A stretch of DNA of 54,928 nt, taken from assembly GCA_039922875.1 (NCBI GenBank), contig JBDTDV010000009.1, positions 1 through 54,928 of the forward strand. Reading direction: 5' to 3'. The translations under genes and the position numbers were made by a program. This DNA comes from JBDTDV01 sp039922875. Lineage in GTDB: Bacteria > Actinomycetota > Actinomycetes > Actinomycetales > Microbacteriaceae. Below the pieces are notes generated by a model. That model did not search any database, was not told the DNA's origin, and saw only the letters and a list, made by a program, of their open reading frames with translations. Below, in pieces: positions 9,081 through 16,675 of this stretch. Position 1 is the stretch's first letter, and every line of letters begins with the position of its first letter.

Positions 9081-9984
9081 TTGGTTCAAGTCGGGCAATG
9101 AATTCGAGACTGTGTTTGACGTCGGTCAGCGCGCCGGCGGCCTGCTTCGGATCGGCGGTGAGGATCGTGTCTTGCTCGAGGACATAGTATCCGCGGTATC
9201 CCGCCGCTTCGAGCGTCGTGACGATCGTAGCGATATCGATATCCCCGTCGCCGAGGGGCGCGTACATGCCTGCGCCGACGGCATCCGTATAGCTCAACTC
9301 GCCATTCTGCACCCGCCGGGCCACGGCCAGGCGAACGTCTTTCAGGTGCACATGCCTGATCCGGGATGCCGCACGGATGGCAAGATCGACGGGATCGGTA
9401 CCGCCGATGAGCAGGTGGCCGGTATCCAGACACAGTCCGATCGCTGAACCGGCCAGCACCCGCTCGACATCGGCGCTCGACTCGACCATTGTGCCCACGT
9501 GCGGGTGAATCACCGCCGTGACACCGTGCTCAGCCGCCAGCTGCGCGATCCGGTCCAGGTTTCCCAGAAGAGTACCCCACTGCGGTTCGGTCAGGATCGG
9601 CCGCGAGTCGTAGCCGACCCGGCCGGTATCGGCCGAGAGAATCAGCCGAGTCGCGCCGGCCGCCTCGAAGCTCGCGAGTTCGGCCTTGATGGCAGGCACC
9701 GGATCGGCGCTCGCGTCGTGCAGGATCACCGGGACGAACCCACCGACGGCGCGCAGTCCGTGTGCCGCAAGGGTCTTCGCCTTCTCGGCCGGTGCGGCCG
9801 GCAAGAAGCCCTCCGGGCCGAACTCCGTTGCCGACACGCCCAGATCGTGCATTTCCGCAAGCACCCGTTCCGGAGCCAGCTGGAACCCCCAGTCCGGCAC
9901 CTCGCAGACCCCCCAGGAAATCGGCGCGGCGGCGATTCGCTGGGCAAGCGGCTGTCGCGATGCCTGAGTTGCGTCGGCGGTCAT
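9061..9984 (-). CDS. Sugar isomerase/epimerase-fold protein, probable inosose dehydratase-like
   Basis: This is a 307-residue TIM-barrel protein of the xylose-isomerase-like AP endonuclease 2 superfamily. It starts close to AAPISWGVCEVPDWGFQL and has metal-ligand stretches AVIHPHVGT, GLCLDTGHLLIGG and HVHLKDV. In inositol clusters this family supplies inosose dehydratase (IolE) or inosose isomerase (IolI). Context suggests the dehydratase step, because IolD needs its product, but residue-level assignment is not possible here. ATG 9984 overlaps the dehydrogenase stop by 4 bp. The stop codon region is tandemly duplicated (TTACGAGTG twice, period 11, at 9061-9080), so a second TAA is found just downstream. 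Confidence 0.8.
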   Translation of the reverse strand: MTADATQASRQPLAQRIAAAPISWGVCEVPDWGFQLAPERVLAEMHDLGVSATEFGPEGFLPAAPAEKAKTLAAHGLRAVGGFVPVILHDASADPVPAIKAELASFEAAGATRLILSADTGRVGYDSRPILTEPQWGTLLGNLDRIAQLAAEHGVTAVIHPHVGTMVESSADVERVLAGSAIGLCLDTGHLLIGGTDPVDLAIRAASRIRHVHLKDVRLAVARRVQNGELSYTDAVGAGMYAPLGDGDIDIATIVTTLEAAGYRGYYVLEQDTILTADPKQAAGALTDVKHSLEFIARLEPTLVTHS

Positions 9985-10988
9985 ACCCGAACCTCCTCGA
10001 TCGACACGACGCGGCCTTCGCGGCGGGACAGGTCGGCGGCGTCGGCGATGTAGAGCGCCTCCAGCGCGTCGCGCGGGGTGCATGCACTGGTCAGCTCACC
10101 GGCGGCGACCCGGATGAAGGCCGCTAGTTCGGCGGCGTACGCCGCGGCGAAGCGCTCCCGGAAGTCCGACCATGCTTCGCCGCTGGGGAAGGTGACACCG
10201 GGCTCGGCGCTGACCAGCGGAACACGCTCGTCGAGTCCGACCGACCGGTTGCCGGCGGTGCCGGCCAACTCCATTCGCACGTCGTAACCGGCGCCGTTGT
10301 AGCGGGACCCCTGCACAGTGGCGAGGGTGCCGTCATCCATGGTGAGCACAGCGGCCGACTCGTCCACGTCCCCTGCTGCGCCGAAGAACGCCGCCCCCCG
10401 GTTCACGCCGGTGGCGAAGACGGAGGCGACCTCGTGCCCGGTGACCCAGCGCAGAATGTCGAAATCGTGGATATGGCAATCCCGGTAGATGCCGCCGCTG
10501 GTCGGAATGTACTCGGCCGGTGGCGGTGTTGGGTCGCAGGTGAGCAGATGCGTCCGGCGTAGTTCGCCGATCTCGCCGTCGGCCAGCGCTTGCCTGGCTG
10601 CCCGATAGCCGAGGTCGAAGCGGCGCTGGAACCCGATTTGGACCGGCACGCCGAGGCGCTCCACCTCCTCGACCACGGCGATGCTGTCCTCAAGCGATTG
10701 GGCAAGCGGCTTTTCGCAGAACGTCGGGATGCCGGCCCGAACCGAACGCAGGATCAGCCCGGCATGCACCGACGTCGGCGCGGCGATCACGATGGCATCC
10801 GGTGCGGAATCGAACGCGTCATCGATGCTCCCGGCCGTTGTGCCGGAGCCGGCCGACGAGTCGGCAGCGGCGCGGGCCCGAGCGGGGTCCAGATCGGCGA
10901 TCAGCAATTCGTCTACGCCGGCAACACGCTGCAGTGTGCCGACGTGTGCCAGCCCAATTCTGCCGGCGCCAAGAATCGCTACACGCAC
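9981..10988 (-). CDS. Gfo/Idh/MocA oxidoreductase, probable inositol 2-dehydrogenase
   Basis: This is a 335-residue NAD(P)-dependent dehydrogenase. The N-terminal Rossmann motif ILGAGRIG begins at residue 4, and the catalytic-lysine motif EKPLAQS follows. The C-terminal substrate domain has HDFDILRWVTG. The family includes IolG, which oxidises myo-inositol to 2-keto-myo-inositol (scyllo-inosose). I place the start at GTG 10988 because GGAGG lies 7 nt upstream and the Rossmann strand begins directly after it. It is the first gene of a seven-gene operon whose next five junctions include four 4-bp overlaps. A good promoter (TTGACT, 17 bp, TAGGTT) lies upstream at 11065-11093. The activity could also be toward scyllo-inositol or another cyclitol. 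Confidence 0.82.
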   Translation of the reverse strand: MRVAILGAGRIGLAHVGTLQRVAGVDELLIADLDPARARAAADSSAGSGTTAGSIDDAFDSAPDAIVIAAPTSVHAGLILRSVRAGIPTFCEKPLAQSLEDSIAVVEEVERLGVPVQIGFQRRFDLGYRAARQALADGEIGELRRTHLLTCDPTPPPAEYIPTSGGIYRDCHIHDFDILRWVTGHEVASVFATGVNRGAAFFGAAGDVDESAAVLTMDDGTLATVQGSRYNGAGYDVRMELAGTAGNRSVGLDERVPLVSAEPGVTFPSGEAWSDFRERFAAAYAAELAAFIRVAAGELTSACTPRDALEALYIADAADLSRREGRVVSIEEVRV

Positions 10989-11064
10989 TTCATTACCTCC
11001 ACGGTGAGTTTGGCCCGACCAGCCCAGCAAGCCGAGAATCGGCCGGGGTCAATCTGCTGAACTG

Positions 11065-11093
11065 AACCTATCCGCTCAGTTCTTGCCAGTCAA
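11065..11093 (-). promoter_or_regulatory. Promoter of the iolG-to-iolD operon
   Basis: On the minus strand TTGACT (11093-11088) and TAGGTT (11070-11065) are separated by exactly 17 bp, which fits a sigma-70/SigA-type promoter. The expected start point is near 11058, about 70 nt before the GTG of the dehydrogenase. The operator-like elements at 11099-11121 lie directly upstream of the -35. Confidence 0.65.
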
Positions 11094-11098
11094 GCATT

Positions 11099-11121
11099 TG
11101 TTAGGACATTTGTACAAATGT
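11099..11121. promoter_or_regulatory. Composite operator: IolR-like box overlapping a 16-bp perfect palindrome
   Basis: TGTTAGGACA (11099-11108; minus strand TGTCCTAACA) matches the boxes upstream of the GntR gene and iolC. It overlaps ACATTTGTACAAATGT (11106-11121), a perfect 16-bp palindrome whose last base is in the stop codon of the aldolase gene. Two different regulators, or two sites for one, may act at the promoter just downstream. Binding is inference. Confidence 0.6.
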
Positions 11122-12065
11122 TATTGGATGGTTGGGTGGACGAGGCGCGCAGCGGTATCCACGACGCCCGCGACGTCGTCGTCCGGCGGATAAAGCATGG
11201 TCCGCCCCACCACCAGGCCGTGCACGCCGGGCAACCGCAGCGCGTGCGCCCAGGACGCGTAGGTCTCCTCCGGACGTTGGTTCGGATCTCCGCCAAGCAG
11301 CAAGGTCGGCAGGGTGGTGGCTTCGAGGACGCGCTCCATATCGGGTACCACCGGGATCTTCAGCCAGGAATATGCGGAGCTCACCCCCAATCCGGAGGCG
11401 ATCGCGATCGAGGTGATCACCGACTCGGTGCTCAGGTTGTTGACGATCCGACCGGCGACCCATTCGCTCATGAACGGTTCCAGCATGATCGGCAGACCGC
11501 CAGCAGCCGCAGCACTGACCGCGTTCGCGCAGGCCTCCAGGGTGCGTGCCGTCGACCGGTCTGCGAGGTTGACCCGGATCAGCAGCTTCGCGAAATCCAG
11601 CTGGGCGGCGATCATCGACTCGATGTCATAGCCGGTGAACCGGTCGTCCATCTCGAAACTCGCCCCGCGCAATCCGCCGCGGTTCATCGAACCGACGGCG
11701 ATCTTGCCGTCGAGCGCTCCGAGGATCGCGAGGTCCTCCAGGATGTCTGGCGTGCCCAGAACACCATCGACGCCCGGACGAGCCAATGCCGTCACCAGTC
11801 GCTGCAGGAGGTCGTACCGGCTGGCCATAGCCATGCTGCTGTCACGGACGCCCAGCGCACCTCTGGCCGCGTGATCGGCGGCGATGATGAACAGGCGGCT
11901 ATCCTCGGCCAACAGCGGCCGTCGTCTACGGCGTGCAAAGGCCGAGGCGATGGAGGCAGGATCGCCGGCCCGTTGCGCCCGGATTCGCGCGAAGTCGCTC
12001 TCCCGCAACCGTTCCGGCATCGATTGTTCCGGTATCGATTGCTTAGGCATCCGTTGCTCAGGCAT
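11121..12065 (-). CDS. Class I aldolase-fold protein of inositol cluster (Cgl0158-like, probable IolJ role)
   Basis: This is a 314-residue (beta/alpha)8 protein resembling the Cgl0158/LacD/DeoC-type aldolases found in actinobacterial inositol clusters. Visible stretches are LFIIAADHAARGALG, FAKLLIRVNLADRS (with a plausible Schiff-base Lys), LLLGGDP and LRLPGVHGLVVGRTMLYPP. The expected role is cleavage of 2-deoxy-5-keto-gluconate 6-phosphate to dihydroxyacetone phosphate and malonate semialdehyde, following IolC. ATG 12065 follows GAGG by 6 nt and overlaps the iolC end by 8 bp. The N-terminus consists of four tandem 15-bp units, giving MPEQR MPKQS IPEQS MPERL. Three units begin with ATG, so alternative starts exist at 12050 and 12020. 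Confidence 0.8.
   Translation of the reverse strand: MPEQRMPKQSIPEQSMPERLRESDFARIRAQRAGDPASIASAFARRRRRPLLAEDSRLFIIAADHAARGALGVRDSSMAMASRYDLLQRLVTALARPGVDGVLGTPDILEDLAILGALDGKIAVGSMNRGGLRGASFEMDDRFTGYDIESMIAAQLDFAKLLIRVNLADRSTARTLEACANAVSAAAAGGLPIMLEPFMSEWVAGRIVNNLSTESVITSIAIASGLGVSSAYSWLKIPVVPDMERVLEATTLPTLLLGGDPNQRPEETYASWAHALRLPGVHGLVVGRTMLYPPDDDVAGVVDTAARLVHPTIQ
12006..12065. repeat. Four tandem 15-bp units encoding the N-terminus of the aldolase
   Basis: Units at 12051-12065, 12036-12050, 12021-12035 and 12006-12020 (minus strand order) are diverged copies of ATGCCTGAGCAACGG. They encode pentapeptides of the form MPEQx. The array is in frame and begins inside the last codons of iolC. Confidence 0.85.
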
Positions 12066-13026
12066 CCACTGCCTCGATCCCGCCGAGGATTTCCTCGACC
12101 TCGGCCGTAGACGGCATCGCCGTGGAGCATTCACGGCGCGTGGCCACGATAGCCCCGGCGATGTTGGCGAAGGAGATCGTCCTGGATAACGGCCAGCCTT
12201 CCAGAAGCCCGTGGCACAAAGCACCGCCGAAGCCGTCTCCTGCTCCGAGCCCATTGACCACCTGCACCGGGTATGGCGGGATCTGCACGGTTTCCTGACG
12301 GGTCTTGGCCAGCACTCCGAGCGGTCCCTGCTTGACGACGGCCAATTCGACGCCGCGGTCCAGTAGCGCGTCCGCAGCCCGCTGCGGATCGGTCTCGCCC
12401 ACCGCGATCGCGCACTCCTGAAGGTTGCCGACCGCGACGGTCACCTGATCCAATGCCAGGCGGACTTCGCGCATCGCCTCCTGCGGTGAGGCCCAGAACA
12501 TCGGCCGATAGTCAAGGTCAAGGATGGTCAGCGGCTTTCGGCCGCGCGCCGCCCAGGCGGTGTGATGAGCCGAACGACTCGGCTCACGCGACAACCCGGT
12601 CACCGTGGACCAGTAGATTCGGGCTGCGCCGATGGCGTCCAGGTCGAGTTCAGCACTGTCGATCATCAGATCCGGCGCGATCGGATCACGGTAGAAGTAC
12701 AGCGGAAAGTTATCCGGCGGAAACATCTCGCAGAAGGTGACCGGCGTGTTCAGCTGGTCCACCGTACCGACGAAGCGGTCATCCACACCGAGTCTGCGCA
12801 ATTCTCGATGCACAAAGCGGCCGAACGGATCCGGTCCGGTCCTGGTTATCACCGCTGCGTGCAATCCATGGCGCGCCGCTGCGATGGCGACGTTGGTAGC
12901 GCTGCCGCCGAGATACTTTCCGAACGTCTGCACATCCTCTAGTCCCACCCCGTCCTGCAGGGGGTACAGGTCGACGCCGACCCGGCCGATGGTGATCAGG
13001 TCGAACGACTGGTCGATTGCTGGCAT
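12058..13026 (-). CDS. iolC: 5-dehydro-2-deoxygluconokinase
   Basis: This is a 322-residue PfkB/ribokinase-family kinase that phosphorylates 2-deoxy-5-keto-D-gluconate at C6. It shows the N-terminal substrate motif DLITIGRVGVDLYPLQ, the glycine-rich GKYLGGSATNVAIAAARHG and the C-terminal PfkB signature GLGAGDGFGGAL with the catalytic Asp. These features and DLDYRPMFW are characteristic of IolC. ATG 13026 is preceded by AGAGAGGCAG. It is the first gene of a two-gene transcript with the aldolase, and its last 8 bp overlap the aldolase start. The promoter region at 13083-13116 contains an operator-like palindrome over the -35. Confidence 0.93.
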   Translation of the reverse strand: MPAIDQSFDLITIGRVGVDLYPLQDGVGLEDVQTFGKYLGGSATNVAIAAARHGLHAAVITRTGPDPFGRFVHRELRRLGVDDRFVGTVDQLNTPVTFCEMFPPDNFPLYFYRDPIAPDLMIDSAELDLDAIGAARIYWSTVTGLSREPSRSAHHTAWAARGRKPLTILDLDYRPMFWASPQEAMREVRLALDQVTVAVGNLQECAIAVGETDPQRAADALLDRGVELAVVKQGPLGVLAKTRQETVQIPPYPVQVVNGLGAGDGFGGALCHGLLEGWPLSRTISFANIAGAIVATRRECSTAMPSTAEVEEILGGIEAVDA

Positions 13027-13082
13027 TCTGGGCTGCCTCTCTCTTCGCAGATGGCGAAGCTGGTACGTCGCTGGCGTTCCCC

Positions 13083-13116
13083 AGTGTATCGGTGATTTGG
13101 CGGCTTTGTCATGACA
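13083..13116 (-). promoter_or_regulatory. iolC promoter with overlapping palindromic operator
   Basis: On the minus strand ATGACA (13112-13107) and TACACT (13088-13083) are 18 bp apart, and the iolC start is at 13026. The -35 lies inside the perfect palindrome TGTCATGACA (13107-13116), the same box seen at 284-293 and 11099-11108. Repressor binding here would block polymerase. rmuC starts divergently at 13182. Confidence 0.55.
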
Positions 13117-13181
13117 TACTTACAACGTTTTAGTCCGTGCGGTGCCCCGGGAATGTCGGAGGTCGCTGGCACACTTGCGGT

Positions 13182-14522
13182 ATGGATCCTTTAGCTGCTC
13201 TTCTGATCGGTCTCCTCCTGGGGATCGTCCTGGGTGCCGGCGCCGTACTGGTGGTTTCGCGGATGCTCTCCCACCGGCTTTCCCATGCCAGCGATTCGGT
13301 CGCGGTCGGGTCGGCCGTACTGGAGGCACGTCACGCCACGGCGCTGGCCGAAGTACGCGCGCACGAGGCCGGGTTGCGCGCCGATCTGAACGCCGACCTG
13401 GCGAGCACCCATGCCACCATTGACGCGCTCGAAGCCCAGCTGCAGCAGCAACGGGAACAGTATCGCGATCAGGCAGAGCGGCATCGTGTCGAGCAAGCCG
13501 AACGTACCGAGCGTGACAGGGCAGAGAGCAAGGTGCTCCAGGCGCTTGCCCCGGTCCGCGAGTCCCTGCACGAGATGCAGAAGAAGGTCGTCGAGTTGGA
13601 GTCCCAGCGAAGTCGGCAGCATGGCGAGCTGACCCAACAGCTGCGCACCGCAACGGAGTCGGAGGAGCGACTGCGCAGCACAGCCGAATCCCTCGCGGCC
13701 GCGCTGAAGTCGAATAGCACCCGCGGTGTATGGGGTGAGACGCAGTTGCGCAGCGTCGTCGAGGCGGCCGGCCTGATCGAGCGGGTCGACTTCGACGTCC
13801 AGTCGAGCATCACCTCGGATGCCGGAGCGGGGCGACCCGACATGGTGGTGCACCTGCCCGGCGGCAAGAGCATCGCGGTTGATGCGAAGGTGCCGTTCAA
13901 CGCCTTCCTGGAGGCCAGCCGGATCCCAGCCACGGCAACCGGAGCCGACGGTGCGCAGCGCCATGCCTACCTCAAGCAGCACGTCAAGGCGGTGCGCGAC
14001 CACATCACCACCCTCGGCAGCAAGGCGTATTGGGAGGGGCTGGAGGCCTCCCCCGAGCTGGTGATCGCGTTCATTCCCAGCGAATCCTTGGTCTCGTCTG
14101 CGATGGAGGCAGATCCCTCGATCATGGAGTTTGCCTTCGGAAAGCGGGTCGCGCTGGCATCGCCGGTGACCTTGTGGTCGGTGCTGAAGACGGTGGCCTT
14201 CAGCTGGCAGCAGGACGTGCTCACCCAGGACGCGAAGGTCCTGTTCGATCTCAGCCGCGAGCTCTACTCCCGGATCGCGACCACCGCGGCGCACGTCGAC
14301 AAGCTTGGCCGTTCGATTAAGGGCACGGTCAACGATTACAACAAGTTCGTCGGCTCGCTGGAACGCCAAGTACTGCCATCGGCGCGAAAGCTCAACGCAC
14401 TCGACGAGTCAAAGGTGATCGGGCCGTTGACCGGCATCGAAGAGTCGCCACGGCAGCTCACCGCGTTCGAGCTCGTCGGAGAGCTCGACCTGGAGCTTCA
14501 GGCGCCGGCGCGCAGCGCCTGA
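13182..14522 (+). CDS. rmuC: DNA recombination protein RmuC
   Basis: This is a 446-residue RmuC-family protein. An N-terminal membrane anchor (LAALLIGLLLGIVLGAGAVL) is followed by a long charged coiled coil (about residues 50-170). The conserved RmuC nuclease-like domain follows, containing RGVWGETQLRSVVE, RPDMVVHLPGGKSIAVDAKVP and SPVTLWSVLKTVAFSWQQ. The family is linked to limiting inversions and rearrangements in E. coli, and the core resembles a PD-(D/E)XK-like nuclease. ATG 13182 begins the membrane segment. The hexamer CACACT lies 6 nt before it, so a leaderless transcript is possible; GGAGG is about 20 nt upstream and too far. It is unrelated to the divergent inositol genes. Confidence 0.92.
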   Translation: MDPLAALLIGLLLGIVLGAGAVLVVSRMLSHRLSHASDSVAVGSAVLEARHATALAEVRAHEAGLRADLNADLASTHATIDALEAQLQQQREQYRDQAERHRVEQAERTERDRAESKVLQALAPVRESLHEMQKKVVELESQRSRQHGELTQQLRTATESEERLRSTAESLAAALKSNSTRGVWGETQLRSVVEAAGLIERVDFDVQSSITSDAGAGRPDMVVHLPGGKSIAVDAKVPFNAFLEASRIPATATGADGAQRHAYLKQHVKAVRDHITTLGSKAYWEGLEASPELVIAFIPSESLVSSAMEADPSIMEFAFGKRVALASPVTLWSVLKTVAFSWQQDVLTQDAKVLFDLSRELYSRIATTAAHVDKLGRSIKGTVNDYNKFVGSLERQVLPSARKLNALDESKVIGPLTGIEESPRQLTAFELVGELDLELQAPARSA

Positions 14523-14552
14523 GGTAAACCGCGTCCCGTGACGCACGGCCTG

Positions 14553-14589
14553 AGGAAGGGGCTCAGCGCCTAGGAAGGGGCTCAGCGCC
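14553..14589. repeat. Tandem duplication at the end of glpX
   Basis: AGGAAGGGGCTCAGCGCC occurs at 14553-14570 and 14572-14589 (19-bp period, perfect over 18 bp). The second copy spans the glpX stop codon at 14582-14584, so the sequence around the stop is duplicated downstream of the gene. Confidence 0.8.
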
Positions 14590-15568
14590 ACTTTTCAACG
14601 AGATGGTCTGCAATCACCCGTCGGATGGTACCGGACTTCGACCGGAGGATGACCGACTCGGTGCGAATGACCGGACCCTTCCTCTCGACGCCACGGACAA
14701 GCTCCCCGTTCGTGACGCCGGTAGCGACAAAGTAGGTGTTGTCTCCCTTGACCAGGTCGTCTGCCTCGAGCACGCGGTCCAGGTCGTGACCGGCGTCGAT
14801 CGCCCGTTGCCTTTCATCGTCGTCCTTGGGCATGAGTTGTCCCTGAATCAACCCGCCGAGTGCCTTGATGGCACAGGCTGTGAGGATCCCCTCCGGGGTG
14901 CCGCCGACCCCGACGCACATGTCGATGTACGACTCGTACCTGGCCGCGTTGATCCCGCCGGCAACGTCGCCGTCCAGCAGCAGCCTGGTGCCGGCGCCGG
15001 CGGCGTGGATCTCTTCGATCAGTTTCTCGTGCCTCGGCCGGTCGAGCACGGCGATTCTGAGGTCGCCGACATCCTTGCCCTTCGCTTTGGCCAGCGCCCG
15101 AAGGTTTTCGGCCATCGGCTGACGCAAGTCGACGACGCCGATGCCCTCTGGTCCGCACACGATCTTGTTCATGTAGAACACCGCGGACGGATCGTACATG
15201 CTGCCGCGGTCGGAGACCGCGATCACCGATAGCGCGTTCTGCCGGCCGGCCGCGGTCAATGATGTTCCGTCGATCGGATCGACCGCGATGTCGCAGGCGG
15301 GGCCGCGGCCATTGCCGACGTTCTCGCCATTGAACAGCATCGGCGCGCTGTCCTTCTCGCCCTCACCGATCACCACGACGCCCTCAAAATTGACCGTGCC
15401 GAGGAATGCCCGCATGGCATCAACGGCCGCGCCATCGGCTGCGTTTTTATCGCCATGGCCGATGTATGGCGCAGCACGAATCGCAGCCGCCTCGGTGGCG
15501 CGGACCAACTCCATCGCCAGGTTGCGGTCGGGGTGCAAGAAGTGGGTGTTCGCGTCGTCTGGGATCAC
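14582..15568 (-). CDS. glpX: Class II fructose-1,6-bisphosphatase
   Basis: This 328-residue GlpX-type phosphatase hydrolyses fructose 1,6-bisphosphate to fructose 6-phosphate in gluconeogenesis. Metal- and substrate-binding motifs GEGEKDSAPML, DPIDGTSLTAAGR and GVGGTPEGILTACAIKALGG are all present, and the length is typical. The GTG start at 15568 has no Shine-Dalgarno. Instead TAAGCT ends 6 nt before it, suggesting a leaderless message. fba is divergent with a 74-bp gap, so gluconeogenic phosphatase and glycolytic aldolase share a control region. Confidence 0.95.
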   Translation of the reverse strand: MIPDDANTHFLHPDRNLAMELVRATEAAAIRAAPYIGHGDKNAADGAAVDAMRAFLGTVNFEGVVVIGEGEKDSAPMLFNGENVGNGRGPACDIAVDPIDGTSLTAAGRQNALSVIAVSDRGSMYDPSAVFYMNKIVCGPEGIGVVDLRQPMAENLRALAKAKGKDVGDLRIAVLDRPRHEKLIEEIHAAGAGTRLLLDGDVAGGINAARYESYIDMCVGVGGTPEGILTACAIKALGGLIQGQLMPKDDDERQRAIDAGHDLDRVLEADDLVKGDNTYFVATGVTNGELVRGVERKGPVIRTESVILRSKSGTIRRVIADHLVEKWR

Positions 15569-15574
15569 ACACCC

Positions 15575-15606
15575 AGCTTAGGCGAGCGATCGGGTCTAGC
15601 TAGACT
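15575..15606. promoter_or_regulatory. Divergent glpX/fba promoters
   Basis: For glpX, TAAGCT (15580-15575, minus) ends 6 nt before the GTG. For fba, TAGACT (15601-15606, plus) is a good -10, about 36 nt before the ATG, with AAGGAG at 15632-15637. No strong -35 is visible for either. Confidence 0.45.
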
Positions 15607-15642
15607 GGGGCCGAGACTCAGCAACGATTTCAAGGAGACGCC

Positions 15643-16668
15643 ATGCCCGTCGCAACCCCAGATCAGTACGCCGAGATGCTGGATAAGGCGAAGAAAGGCG
15701 GCTTCGCCTATCCGGCGGTGAATACCTCCTCCTCCCAGACCATCAACGCCGTGCTGCAAGGACTGACCGAGGCCAACTCCGACGGCATCATCCAGGTGAC
15801 CACCGGCGGCGCGGACTACTTCGCCGGGCAGAGCGTGAAGGCCAGGGCCTCCGGCGCGCTCGCCTTCGCGAAATTTGCGACCGAGGTCGCTAAGAACTAT
15901 CCGATCACGATTGCGCTGCACACCGATCACTGCCCGAAGCCGGCGCTTGATGACTTCGTGCTGCCTCTGATCGAGGCCAGCGAGGAAGAGGTCAAGGCCG
16001 GGCGTAATCCGATCTTCCAGTCGCACATGTGGGATGGCTCGGCCGTTCCCTTGGCCGAAAACCTTGAGATCGCCCAGGAGATGCTGCGGCGCACCAAGGC
16101 GATCAATGCCGTTCTCGAGGTCGAGATCGGCGTCGTCGGCGGTGAGGAGGACGGCGTCAGCCACGGCATTAGCGATCATCTGTACACCACCCTGGACGAC
16201 GCGACCAAGATGGTCGAGGCCCTCGGCTTGGGAGAGGCCGGCCGGTATATGGCGGCGCTCACCTTCGGCAACGTGCACGGCGTCTATAAGCCGGGCAACG
16301 TCAAACTTCGCCCGGCACTGCTCAAGGAGATCCAGGACGGCCTGGCCGCCAAATTCGGCAACGGTCCGCTCCCGCTTGATCTGGTCTTCCACGGTGGGTC
16401 CGGCTCCAGCGACGCGGATATCGCCGAGGCGGTCGCTAACGGGGTGATCAAGATGAACATTGACACCGACACCCAGTACGCGTTCACCCGATCCATCGCC
16501 GACAGCATCTTCACTAATTACGACGGGGTGCTCAAGGTCGACGGCGACGTCGGGAATAAGAAGGTCTACGACCCGCGCTCCTGGGGCAAGCGCGCGGAAG
16601 CCGCGATGGCCGCTCGGGTGGTCGAGGCGACCAAGCAATTGGGCTCCGCCGGCCACTCCGGCGCCTAG
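15643..16668 (+). CDS. fba: Class II fructose-bisphosphate aldolase
   Basis: This is a 341-residue zinc-dependent aldolase catalysing reversible cleavage of fructose 1,6-bisphosphate in glycolysis and gluconeogenesis. Visible are the zinc-ligand segment ALHTDHCPK, the GVVGGEEDGV segment, NVHGVYKPGNVKL, the phosphate-binding VFHGGSGSSDADI and IKMNIDTDTQYAFTR. ATG 15643 follows AAGGAG by 5 nt. It is followed 8 bp later by a DUF6264-like gene that may be co-transcribed. Confidence 0.96.
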   Translation: MPVATPDQYAEMLDKAKKGGFAYPAVNTSSSQTINAVLQGLTEANSDGIIQVTTGGADYFAGQSVKARASGALAFAKFATEVAKNYPITIALHTDHCPKPALDDFVLPLIEASEEEVKAGRNPIFQSHMWDGSAVPLAENLEIAQEMLRRTKAINAVLEVEIGVVGGEEDGVSHGISDHLYTTLDDATKMVEALGLGEAGRYMAALTFGNVHGVYKPGNVKLRPALLKEIQDGLAAKFGNGPLPLDLVFHGGSGSSDADIAEAVANGVIKMNIDTDTQYAFTRSIADSIFTNYDGVLKVDGDVGNKKVYDPRSWGKRAEAAMAARVVEATKQLGSAGHSGA

Positions 16669-16675
16669 GTCAGCC

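Noticed and set aside
8018..9187. Long open frames opposite known genes (also 3061-4221, 13191-14369, 15565-16797, 18323-19429, 40279-41442)
   Set aside because: They run antisense to clear conserved genes (binding protein, IolD, RmuC, Fba, XseA, PLP enzyme), have Arg/Gly/His-rich composition typical of GC-rich antisense frames, and show no family motifs.
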